Assembly (NCBI GenBank): GCA_037179385.1
Contig: CM074180.1
Location: forward strand, 33,027,455 to 33,091,454
DNA length: 64,000 nt
Source: Holothuria scabra
Lineage: Eukaryota > Echinodermata > Holothuroidea > Aspidochirotida > Holothuriidae
Direction of reading: 5' to 3'
Shown here: piece by piece, positions 12,967-22,965 of the stretch
How positions within the stretch are numbered: position 1 is the first letter of the stretch
Layout of the letters: each line of letters begins with the position of its first letter
Made by a program: the position numbers and the translations under genes
Notes under the pieces: model-generated
Database searches by the model: none
The model's input: only the letters and a program-made list of their open reading frames with translations
Told to the model about the DNA's origin: nothing

Positions 12967-13269
12967 CTTATGTTTTATGATACTTTGCCTCTCTCTGTGT
13001 TAATGATTTCATTTGAATAAATGCTGTAGACTTATTTTAAATGTTGTGTGAATTCCCTTGCACAGTCAAAACGAACATCCAAAACAGCCTAATTCCAGGG
13101 TCAAGGTAAGGCTAGCGAATACCATTATTAGGCTTATCCACAAGGTTTGTGATAATCCTGTCTGATATGTACTATGCACTGGCTTGTATATGTAGACTGC
13201 GTACTGCATGCACTAGCCCTACACACTTTGTGTACAGTACGAACAGTTAGGAAGTGCTGTCTCTTCTTT

Positions 13270-13500
13270 TACTGACCCACTGCATGGTTAAGAGGTTAGA
13301 GCATCCCACTTGCAGTCAGGGGTATGGGTCTTGGCAGGGTCATATCAAAGACTTTAAAATGGAACCTTATACCATTGTGCTTTGTCTTCAGAAAAAGCAA
13401 TGGATTAGGAAAAAATAGGGAAGCCGTTGAGCCACATATAAAGCAATGAAAAAGGCTGTGGCAACTTTATGTACCATCTGAAATCCACACCACAACTTGT
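13270..13500 (+). mobile_element. tRNA-derived SINE, degenerate copy
   Basis: The tRNA-like head (GGTTAGAGCATCCCACTTGC) is followed by the CATATCAAAGACTTTAAAATG-type junction and the AAGCAATGGATTAGG body seen in the other SINE copies. The B box is damaged. No flanking duplication was identified. Confidence 0.65.
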
Positions 13501-13559
13501 GGAACTGGCAAAATTCCGGCACATATTTTTAGCCCTAGTGTAAACACCGACATGTTTAC

Positions 13560-13645
13560 TCCAAAAACTGGATGTCACACCTTCCTATTTAATGTAAAAA
13601 GCATTAAAATCCTTAAAAACAGTCACATTCCCCATCAATATTCAT
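13560..13645 (+). mobile_element. fragment of MITE family F
   Basis: It resembles the first 90 bp of the element at 18713: a GTCACA word, TTTAATGTAAAAAGCATTAA, and a CCCCATCAA stretch. Only a fragment remains. It abuts a family G element. Confidence 0.5.
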
Positions 13646-13647
13646 TA

Positions 13648-13810
13648 AGTCTAGATGAATCCGGACAGCAAGTGATGGTCTGATTTCAGTCTGCCATAAC
13701 TGCGGTCTATCACCTTGTAATCTTTCAATGTCTTTGCTTACTGGTACCATGGGTGATTGTACAATGTAATGCCTCTGATTCCTCATCCAAGATTTCTAGT
13801 CCACTGAATC
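13648..13810 (+). mobile_element. family G element, fragment
   Basis: Colinear with 44557-44720: CGGACAGCAAGTGATGGTCT, then GATTTCAGTC, a GGTCTATCACC word and AATCTTTCAAT. Only the left part of the element is recognisable. Confidence 0.6.
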
Positions 13811-14836
13811 TGTTGAGACTCCTGCCTATATGTAAAACACCCAGGATTTTCAATCCAGGAAAATTTCTTAAACATTTCTTCTAAGTGTGTCCTGTATTAG
13901 TTGAACAGTTCAAAAGAACCTTGAATCTTTATACAAAGAATGAAAATTACTGCATCCTTACTCTATTCTTTTTGCACCACATAACCCCAATAAGGCCCCA
14001 CCAAAACACACACCAGGCCCATCTAGTCACAGGTTGAGAGACTCCCCCTTCAATAAATTGCCTATTGACCAACAGATGGAGGAGAGGTGAATTCTTTAGA
14101 AGTTATAATAACAAATGTATGACAGGTCTTTTACCCTGCTCACGAAGCTTCATATAAAAGGACTACACTGATTACACACATTCAAAGCCTATTAAGCCAT
14201 GGAATTGTGGGTCCATTAGATAGATCTATGTGCTAAGTTAGGTTATCCCACTTTTCATTACTTTGTGTAATTCTAAAAATCTGCAGTAATGAGGAAATCA
14301 AGGGATTATGTAAAAATCAAGAGAAACTTCAAATAGCACAATCAGTGAGTATTTCAAAAATTTGTAGCAATTATTCTTTAGTCATTCAGCAGTAACTCCC
14401 ACTGCACTATGTAAGGAGATCAGGTTGTTTAATCAGCCAGAACACTACCACTGTAGTGAATACTATGCTATCCTACTGATTTTGTCAATTTGTGTAACAT
14501 GAATGAGATAAAGCCATTGCACAAGAAGATATCACGGGGATAACACAAATCTTTCCATGGGAGAGGTAATTTTAGTACAAAGTTCTAAACTAAGGAGGAG
14601 TTCCAACCTCATTCCTGCCTCATTTAAGTTCAAGATGCAAATCCATTCAGGACAATTGGAACGTGCTTTTGAAGCTTAAAAGGTTTGTCCTAACTGGCTA
14701 ATCGGCCTAGAATTATGCTTGATTAAAGCTGTAAACACCGGCAAATTCCTAACCCACAGGAATTATCCTTTGGTACTTTGCTTTCAGAATGATTCAGTTA
14801 AAGCCATTGGGGTTCTAGTTAACTCAAATATTTTAA

Positions 14837-15399
14837 TAAAGGCCTAATCCTCTTACAACAAACATTTCCAATTCTCCTAACCTTCTTACTTGAGCCCCTC
14901 CCACAATTATTTTAAACCCATCCTCTCTTACACACAATCTCACTTTATTGCTTCAGGGAGAGTATGCAAGACCCTATGTGTATTCAAAACACTCTCAGCA
15001 CACAGTATGTGCTGTGTAATATCAAACTACAGCACTCTGCAATTCAGGCTTTGACAAATTTTTTTTTTCGTACTTGTCCGATGGGCTTGCTGTTTCCTCA
15101 ATCTGCTTGCCCGCATCAATATCTACTTGTCCAATTCAAATCTGTTGAGTGCATATAATTTTTAAAGTCTAAAAGTACAAATGTCATTTTGCACAACTCA
15201 AAAATTTAAGGCTGGGGGTATGATTTGCCTGGAGGGCTGCAACACTGAGCACAGTACTTGCCTGAGTGATTTTTTACTTGTCCCGGGCTGTCGGGCGGGG
15301 GATCTGTCAAAGCCTGCTCTGCATCTTTTTAAAAATTGCTGCCAAAAAAAGGACTGGACTACATTAATTGCAGTTTGGTGTGAAAGGTGACTGCTTTAA
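14837..15399 (+). mobile_element. MITE family A, copy 5, split by a hAT-like element
   Basis: The outer parts, 14837-15044 and 15317-15399, join to about 291 bp colinear with other A copies. The right end reads TGACTGCTTTAA, with TTAA at 15396-15399. Without the insert the spacing matches the intact copies. Confidence 0.8.
15045..15316. mobile_element. hAT-like MITE nested in family A (family M)
   Basis: 272 bp with ends CAGGCTTTGACA and TGTCAAAGCCTG, perfect 12-bp inverses. Subterminal GTACTTGTCCG and TACTTGTCCCG words occur near both ends. The flanks CTCTGCAAT and CTCTGCAT are a near-perfect 8-bp duplication apart from one extra A, as expected for hAT. Confidence 0.78.
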
Positions 15400-15503
15400 A
15401 AATCCTCAGTTTCCATTTTTCAATGGAGACCTTTAATGCAGTGTTTACACTGGGGGTGAAAATATTTGCAGGAATTTGGTCGGTCCCACAAGTTTATAGT
15501 ACA

Positions 15504-16341
15504 TACCGTATTTACTCTATTAAACGCCCCGCGGGTATGAAATTTTCGTTAAGGGGGGCGTTTATTAGAGTCAAATTTACATGACTTTTCTCTAGGCAAG
15601 TGCCCCACAACTTGTTTCTTATCTGAGTCCTTCTGATAAACTGCTATGATGTATTTCTCCATTTGGTTGTCAGCTTCACAATCAGCTGTGAGCTCCTCCC
15701 CAATGATCGGTTACCGAACTTCCCTATAAATATGGTAGCCACAAACAGCACTCTGAACTTTGCAAGTGTGATCAACTTTCGCCGACATCTTGATATGTAG
15801 CGTTACACACAGAAGTGATTTTTTACATGCCCGCAGCATGCATGCTGTGCACAGTATACAGCCATGCCTCACGGTACTATACTGACCAACCAGCTATACA
15901 CACGTTCATACGGTAATTGCATAATAGTTACCGTGAGTAGCACCATGCACGTACGTATTAGCAGTACATACGCCTTCACAGCATTTCATTGTTAAACAGT
16001 TTTCCTGTGTTGAATCTGGATTTTCATGTAAGGCTGTTCGGATAGGCTAGCGGATGTTTGTATACCTATGGTATGTACCCTACCACTTTCGAACCGCAAA
16101 CGAAGCAGTACAGGTTCGCGGTATGTGATAGCATGATGGATATCAACAGAAATTAGTTGCAGAAACATGCCATTTACTTCAGGATATGGGACTTTAGGAG
16201 ATTCCGTGGTTTCAAGGTAGGACTATTTCATTTTCCTTTTACCATATTGTCTTTGGAATTAACAATTTCACTTTATGCAATGTGACGAAAAAGTTGGGGG
16301 CGTTTATTAGAGAGGGGGCGTTTAATAGAGTAAATATGGTA
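15504..16341. mobile_element. non-autonomous DNA transposon with TACCGTATTTACTC ends (family E)
   Basis: 838 bp. The left end TACCGTATTTACTCTATTAA continues into ACGCCCC. The right end is its inverse (GGGGGCGTTTAATAGAG...TATGGTA). A second internal copy of the GGGGGCGTTTATTAGAG word occurs near each end. Flanking GTACA repeats lie at 15499-15503 and 16342-16346. The interior has no transposase. Confidence 0.85.
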
Positions 16342-17390
16342 GTACAAATTTTACCCTACATAGGAAACAGAGAGGTAATTTCCCATGGACAAATATTTTC
16401 TTTGCAGGACTTGCTAATTAAGAGCAGGAATCCAGCCATCACGCACATTAGTGGCACTGCTTTAATGACCTTTAACTTCCCAATGACACAATTTTTCTAT
16501 CTACATCTGTCATGTATAAACATCAAACTTTCTCCACACTTTGAAATGGAATGAAGTCACATGAAATGGGTTCTTTGTAGATTAGTAGCATCAAATATGG
16601 CACATTTCTCAAGATAAAGCTTGAATGGTACATTTCACAATTTAGAAATACATCTTTCCTAAAGAGCAGCAAAAATTGCAACCATATCCACATGAAGTAC
16701 ATGAGACTAGGGAGAGGACATCATTGTCGAACCAAAAATAAAGTCAAATAGGACTCATGCATATGATAATGTTGCTTTTAGTCCTTCAGAAATTGCTTAT
16801 TCAAAAGTCCACTTAACCCTTACCTAATCCCTAAGCCAACCCCCAGGCATAATGGAACTCCAGGTTGTAACCCAGACAAAACCCTCTTTTAAAAATAGGG
16901 TGATATCCTCTACCAAGAGGCATCTCACATAAAGTGAACTTTCCCTTCCTTAGATATATTTTTCATAGATTTTAGTTTTTTATTTCTTGACCTCAGATAC
17001 TTCCAGACCTCATACTTTTCACTTAATCTTATTTAAAAGAACTCTACAAGCCGGGCCAATTGAGTATAGTTTACGCATGTTTGTGTTCATTAACAGGGAC
17101 TGGGAGAAAGTCTCTGAAGATTTTAAAGACCCCACAGAAAGTATCAAGTTGCCATTGACTAAACACATCTTCACATATTTGACAACCATGAAAATATCCT
17201 CCTCCCTCTGGTAGCTATTTCACCCGCCCTCTCCCCTCAGCACTCGTTTGCCTGGCCACAGGTCTGCAAGTAGTTTCTGCATTCCAGATACCTACTGTGT
17301 GTTGGGTCAATTCAAAGTCTGCCTCATAAGATAATGCATCATCATCACAGTACTTACTTTTGTTTTTGTTTTTATTTTTTTTTTCCAGAG

Positions 17391-17620
17391 ACCTACATGT
17401 GCATTGTGCAGTAGTTAGCACATCCAAATTGCAGCCAGGAGGTCTAGAGTTGGACTCCTGGTCGGGTCATACAAAAGACTTCAGAAATGCAACCAACACT
17501 GCCAGTGTTTCTGGCGGGGGGGGGGGGGGATTTTTCCCCCTTTCCAAAAGTTTCCAAAGGAAGGCATGATGCAGTCTCTCTGAAGGGCACTGAGTTTGCC
17601 CCTTCCACTTGTCTTCACAA
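17391..17620 (+). mobile_element. tRNA-derived SINE, degenerate copy with poly-G tract
   Basis: The head contains GTAGTTAGCACATCC and a B-box-like GAGTTGGACTCCTGG, then the GGGTCATACAAAAGACTTC junction common to the family. The 3' body is disrupted by a poly-G run at about 17515-17529. Confidence 0.6.
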
Positions 17621-17773
17621 AACTGTCCAATCAAGCATGTGCTATCAGTTCCTATTTAATTAGCCCACAGTTTACTGGGAAATGAGTAAACATCTTATGC
17701 TGCATCAGTTTGCCAAAGAACAGCCCTTTGTCTTGGTGAGAACAATACCTGATAAGAGATGAGCTGGTGTGAC

Positions 17774-18467
17774 CAGGGAGTTGCTGGAGAAGGAGATACA
17801 ACGAACAAATTTTTCCAGACAATATGTACTTGAAACAGATTATATCTTTTGAGGCGCCACTATTTGATTGACAGGTCCCTTTGTTTCCATTGATAAATCC
17901 CTTGTGACTCAGTCCTTTTTAATGAGCATTTCTCCCATTCTGCTTTGGGTAATCCCTAAACAATGGCACTGTCTGTGTATCCTTTGATATAGAGGTTTGT
18001 TTCGGTCAAAGGCAAATCTTATAATAACAATTTCTATAGAACAACTGGAAACAAATGGTTAAACTAGGTGCTTCAGTTGCTCCCCTTTGGTCATAAGATG
18101 GAAGCATTGTTCAAGTCTCTACCTTTACCTCAGATTTAAACAATTTTGCCATCATTAAGAAACAAAAAAATTTAAGTTATTTGCAGAGAAATTGCTGCTG
18201 TCTTCAAATGGAACAATAGGTTGTGTCTTGGATTGCATCGAATGACATATATTTCAGAATTTTCCATGACGGCTGGCAACAAAATGTTAACAAGTGGAGG
18301 GTAAGGGATACGTCTCTTCATTGGGATTTCGATAATGCGTCACTAATCTTTGTTTATCTACGCATTGATATAAGAATTTGGGGTTTAAAAGCAAGATTAT
18401 CGTCGGAAACGAACACTGTCTCAAAGAGACAATAGAACGTTGAGTCTCCTTCTCTAGCCACTCCCTG
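17774..18467. mobile_element. hAT-like non-autonomous element (family N)
   Basis: 694 bp. The left end CAGGGAGTTGCTGGAGAAGG and the right end, read inverted (CAGGGAGTGGCTAGAGAAGG), match over about 30 bp with few differences. GTGTGAC repeats flank it at 17767-17773 and 18468-18474. The CAGGG tip and 7-8 bp duplication fit hAT. No transposase remains. Confidence 0.85.
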
Positions 18468-18579
18468 GTGTGACCAGGCAGACTTAATCAAAGCACCATT
18501 ATCTAGTACTGAAGTTTTAGACTCAGTATTATTTACATCAAAAGACCATTGCTTGGGGGGTTTTTACTAGAGAATACGG

Positions 18580-19446
18580 TATCAGGCATAACAGGGCATG
18601 GTTGGAAACCTTTCATTTCAATAGAAATTAAAAAATTGTCAATTTCTGGGTTTCTCTTTCAAAAAGAGGACACTTCTTCAACAATGTTTGCACTTACACT
18701 TATAAATGGCCTTTAAAGGTTGTGTGACACAAAAATAACAAATTTGGGTATTTGATGTAAAAAGCATTAAAAACCAAGAAAATAGCCACAACTCCCTTCA
18801 ACATCCATCAAAAATTGATCATTTTACAAGGCAATTTCTGATTTGCACTCAATCATTAATAAATATGAGTTCAATATATGCAAATCTTGTGATGTCGTGA
18901 GAGGGACATGCCATATTTGGCTCATGTTATATCCTTTGTTTCTATAATATTCATTTTCATTTTTACATAAGTTTGTCCTGAGGGTTTCATTTTGAAAGTT
19001 TCAATTGTGTCCTTTAAAATCATCAGTATCAAAAGAAAACCATAAACTGTCTGATGAGTAATTAAGAAATACTGTAATTAATATAGGGTTAACAAAAGAA
19101 ATGTCAATACTGTGTAACACATTACATCATTATTTTTGCATAAGCAACAAGTTGCTTCAGAAACATTCAAACTTTGAAGAGATATATCTGAAGAACTGTA
19201 AAAGATATTAAAGTAAATCTAACAGATGTTTGGGTAGAAAAGTTCATTCCATAACTGCCAAGTGAAGTCAGGTCATTTTGTTGACATGTCGCACTACCTT
19301 TAACATCCTTCAAACTGCACCTTGAGGCAAGCTTTTGTCCTCCTGAACCCACTTGTAACTTTAACCTTGGAAAGAGTTAATTTGGACTTGGGGTTTATCA
19401 GGAACAAATCCCCCCCTCACTTTCTGGTGCTTCTGGGGGAATCCCT
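18580..19446 (+). mobile_element. dispersed repeat R1, copy 1, split by family F
   Basis: The left part (about 18580-18712) carries the AAAGAGGACACTTCTTCAAC block. The right part (19304-19446) carries CTTGAGGCAAGCTTTTGTCC and ends GGAATCCCTGA. Joined, it matches R1 copies at 21880, 39893 and 52388. R1 may itself be hAT-like, since its ends resemble CAGGGATTC. Confidence 0.7.
18713..19303. mobile_element. MITE family F, copy 1 (TTAA-bounded), nested in R1
   Basis: 591 bp. TTAA lies at 18713-18716 and 19300-19303. The ends TTAAAGGTTGTGTGACA and the inverted right end TTAAAGGTAGTGCGACA differ at two positions. It interrupts an R1 repeat at the middle of a GCCTTTAA word. A shorter relative lies at 34960-35370. 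Confidence 0.85.
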
Positions 19447-19449
19447 GAC

Positions 19450-19592
19450 ATAAATTGTTCTTGTTGCTCAGCATAAGCAATGGAGTAGGGAAAATAAGCC
19501 AGTAAGCCTCAACAGGAAAAAAAGGCTTGCTTGATTTAAACCAATTGGTTAGGAAATGAGCTGTAAAACTCCTACCAACTAAATTAACTGAC
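19450..19592 (+). mobile_element. SINE 3' fragment
   Basis: It contains the SINE body words AGCATAAGCAATGGAGTAGG, AATAAGCCAGTAAGCCTCAAC and GAGCTGTAAAACTCCTACC. The tRNA-like head is absent. Confidence 0.6.
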
Positions 19593-20383
19593 AGGTTCAT
19601 ACTACTTGAACAACAGTGCTTGAAATCGGGACAATTACCGGGACCTCACTTTCCTGAGTTTACGCTGCCAATCTACAAAGGTGACAAAGAGTTCAGAACA
19701 AGATTAAAACCACAACTGTTTATATTTAAAGTATCAATATTTCCCTTTATACTTAAACAAACAATGAAAGGAGATGGGAAAAATGCCAAAAGTTGATTCA
19801 CCATAAAAGTTTTAATTAATAAGTTCAAATACTGAGGACTGTTATTTTCCATTTTGCAACTTAATTGAACAATTGCACTTATTTAAATAGCAAACACATT
19901 GTATGCCACTTTAGCAGTATCATGCTGTACAGTATGCCAATGGTTAATATGGGGTCACAACCCATATTTGCCTCCTTTGCTTCTTATGAAAATTTTTTTA
20001 ATTTTGAACTAATTGCCTTTCAATATTGCATTGAGACCACGAAAAGGTTACTCTTTAAAAAGTGTATTGTGACTGGAAAGCTGAAAAGAAGTAGTATGCA
20101 CCATAGTTGTAATGGGGCCTCTTTTTTCGTAGCAAGACAAGGCAGGTACATTCATTTTACTGACTGGAGTCAAGTCATGGCCAGAGTCGCTGTGCTATTT
20201 CAATAAAAAAAATCGGACCAAATGTTTCAAGTTAGGCAATTTTGCACCTTCTGACTTGATTGACCACTTACTTTGCATTCAACTTTGCATGGTGTTAGAG
20301 TACTACCCTCTTTTGTGGTTTCAATTTTATACTCTTTTAGTAGGCTGAGAATCTCAACAGTCTTCCAACTCTCTGATCTAAGG

Positions 20384-21153
20384 CACAGATGGGCAACCTT
20401 TTTCATTGTACAGGCCAGATATGAGGAATGAAAAATTGACCTAGTCAGAATGAAACAATGGCCTGTTGTTGATTTTAAACTTAATAATGAGGACTTTCAA
20501 GCAATATAAATCTAAATTTATATTGCTAGTGGCATAAAAGTGAAAAAAAAATCTGAAAAAAGATAAAAAGGGTGGATCTTAATCATTCAGTTCAATATTT
20601 ATACAATTTGAATGTGTATAGTTTGACCCCGCATTCTGTAAATGTTTATTGATTTCTCACGAGGTGAAAAATAAATAATACTAAATAAATTAATATTGAT
20701 AAGTAATGCAATATTGTAAGACACACACCTTCTGTCCCCATGACAGAGGTGAGTCAACTGTGTGTCATGTTTGTCCTAGTTTGACGTTAAAGACATCCAA
20801 CTGTTGCATCAAGTACAACACCTAACAGGTGCGGCACAGAAGTGTCTTATTCCACAGGAAATGTGCATCAAAGTCTATACCATGTTGGGTCAGTTGCATG
20901 ACGGAGTGATGCATAAATGCACAAAAATGTTTCACACTTCCAATGGACAATGATCAAGCTTGCCTGTATCTTCAGTGGCTACATCTTACAATTAGTAAGG
21001 GTGTAATGGGGAAAACAGGCTTACCTGACAGCATGGAATGAGATGTGTGCTACTGACAATTTCCAACAGTAAGTTGATGACAGTTTGTGGGCCACAAAAT
21101 CACTGGCTGGTCAAATGTAGCCTGCAGGCCATAGGATGCCACCCAATCTGTTG
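20384..21153 (+). mobile_element. hAT-like element, degenerate
   Basis: The left end CACAGATGGGCAACCTTTTT resembles the common hAT tip (CAG.GGTGGGCAACC). Near the right end, GTGGGCCACAAAATCACTGG and a CCACCCAATCTGTTG terminus give the rough inverse. No open transposase frame was seen. Boundaries are approximate. Confidence 0.55.
20528..20665 (+). repeat. left arm of a ~135-bp inverted repeat
   Basis: The arm runs from the ATAAAAGTGAAAAAAAAATC word to TTATTGATTTCTCACGAGG. It is nearly identical, inverted, to 21247-21383, with about 580 bp between. The arms span the edge of the hAT-like element at 20384. Confidence 0.85.
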
Positions 21154-21246
21154 TCACTGTCAACTACAAGGGTATGCTCAAACGAATATTTCAGATATAT
21201 ACTGCTTTCCTTTACTGTTTTACAACATAAAATATGAATGATAATT

Positions 21247-21383
21247 TTTCACCTAGTCAGAAATCAATAAACATTTACAGAATGCGGGGTCCAACTATAC
21301 ACATTCAAATTGTATAAATATTGAACTGAATGATAAAGATCCACCCTTTTATCTTTTTTCAGATTTTTTTCACTTTTATGCCA
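21247..21383 (-). repeat. right arm of a ~135-bp inverted repeat
   Basis: Inverted copy of 20528-20665 with only scattered differences. Shared words include AATGCGGGGTC, ACACATTCAAATTG and AAAGATCCACCCTTTT. Confidence 0.85.
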
Positions 21384-21521
21384 CCTCCTGAGGAGAAAAA
21401 AATCAAGCTGATCATATCTTGAGCAAACCTTGAACAAAACTTTAATGACATCAAACATGAATAATGCAACTGTACCAATGTTTGGAGGTATTTTCCCTCT
21501 ATGAGAGCTAGTTTAACAAAC

Positions 21522-21786
21522 TTAAAGGGCCGATCCTCTCCCAAACTACACTTCTAGTATAGGATAACAGAAACTCTCAATTGGCTCAGTTTTTTGATTG
21601 ACTGCTAATTCAAACAATGCAGAGTACCAAAGCTTATATTACACAGCATGAACTGTTGTGAGAGTGTTTTGATTATTCAAATTGAGCTTTTCTATACTCA
21701 CCCTGAAGCAATAAACTGAGATTGTGTCTGGATGAGGGGTGAATTTCAGACAATTGTGGGAGGGGCTTCAGTAAGAAGGTTAGCAG
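21522..21786 (-). mobile_element. MITE family A, copy 6, truncated
   Basis: The left end TTAAAGGGCCGATCCTCTCC is intact, with TTAA at 21522-21525. The sequence is colinear with the copy at 12553 but stops after GTAAGAAGGTTAG, before the second inverted end. Confidence 0.8.
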
Positions 21787-21879
21787 CATGGTATATCTTC
21801 TTTTTCACAATTGACTTAATATCCCAGATCAGACAATTTCTTAATAACTGAAGTCCCAACCATCATTCAGAGTCTCTGT

Positions 21880-22213
21880 CACAGGGGAAAGGAGGGGTGA
21901 TTCCCCCCCCTTCCCCTTCCAGAAGAAAGTGGGTAAAATCCTTCCCCCACTTATATTTCCACAAAAATTTAAAAATTGTACTTATCTTTGTTTCTTACTT
22001 GGAAAGAAGACACTCTTGCAGCAATGTTTGAACTGACATAAATAAAAGGCCTTTTTAAACCCTTCCATTTGCCCCTTACAGGTGCTTCGAGGCAAGCTTT
22101 TGTACCCCTGGACCAATTTGTATCACTCAGCCTAGGACAGCATCACTTTGGTCTTGGGGTTTAACAGTAATAAATCTGCCTAGCCTTTTTTTTGTGTTTC
22201 TGAATCCCTGATC
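21880..22213 (+). mobile_element. dispersed repeat R1, copy 2
   Basis: It carries the R1 order of blocks: CCCCTTCCCCTTCCAGAAG, a GAAGACACTCTTGCAGCAATG block, CTTCGAGGCAAGCTTTTGT and a final TGAATCCCTGA. The element is non-coding. Confidence 0.75.
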
Positions 22214-22789
22214 AGAAAGTGCAATGCATGCACCATCTGTCCTGGTATTAGGGGCACCTTTAACAGTTAAAGCATAACATGCAGTGATGTTATAATTCAC
22301 AAAACTTTTATCCTAGTTTATGTATAGTTACTGACATTCTTACCGTTAAACAATAATAATCAAAAACGTTGATCACTATTCATTAATGTCAAATAAATGG
22401 TCTGAATTGTTGTTGCACTTGAAGAATCAAAAACATTTTGTTAGATGCCTAGTATGGTTACAGTAATTGGTGCCTCAAGTTAAAGTTTATAGAGTTGTTC
22501 AAGGTATAGGGTATTTAACAAAATAGAGGGTAGTACTGAACAATAAACATGTCCAGCAGAAGTTTCAGGTTGAAGGGCATGGCAGTAATAAAGATGAAAT
22601 CAGGCATTGAGAAGAATTAGAACAAGGGGCCAGGGGCAGAGGAACAGTTAGACATGAAATCAGAGCATTGAAGTCTATCCCATAGTGAAAATGCAAAATA
22701 TAGTCAGAACTATGAAGCATTTAAAAAAGTTACATTTCCCTTCACAAGATGCTAGGAAGGTATACAAAGTTTTCAGTTTTTAGTGGCAT

Positions 22790-22965
22790 GAAACTGTGTA
22801 AGCGAAGCATGCACGCGAGCGTGAAGGGCAAGCCCCCAACTGGTAGCGTCCAGGGGCCCTCCTTAGGGCCCCCTGGTGGGGTCCAGGGGAAAAGCCCCTG
22901 TGGGGATCCGGGGGGAGATGCCCCCAGAGTCCCACCCCCCCCCCCCGGAGTCGCCTGAGTTTTAG
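22790..22965 (+). repeat. GC-rich repeat island
   Basis: Sharp GC-rich block in AT-rich surroundings. It contains GCGAAGCATGCACGCGAGCG, repeated GTCCAGGGG words, GGGGCCC and a poly-C run. Short inverted words (CCAGGGGCC, GGCCCCCTGG) allow stem formation. Both strands are open for about 65 codons, but the translation is Pro/Gly low complexity and is not called a gene. Confidence 0.6.
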
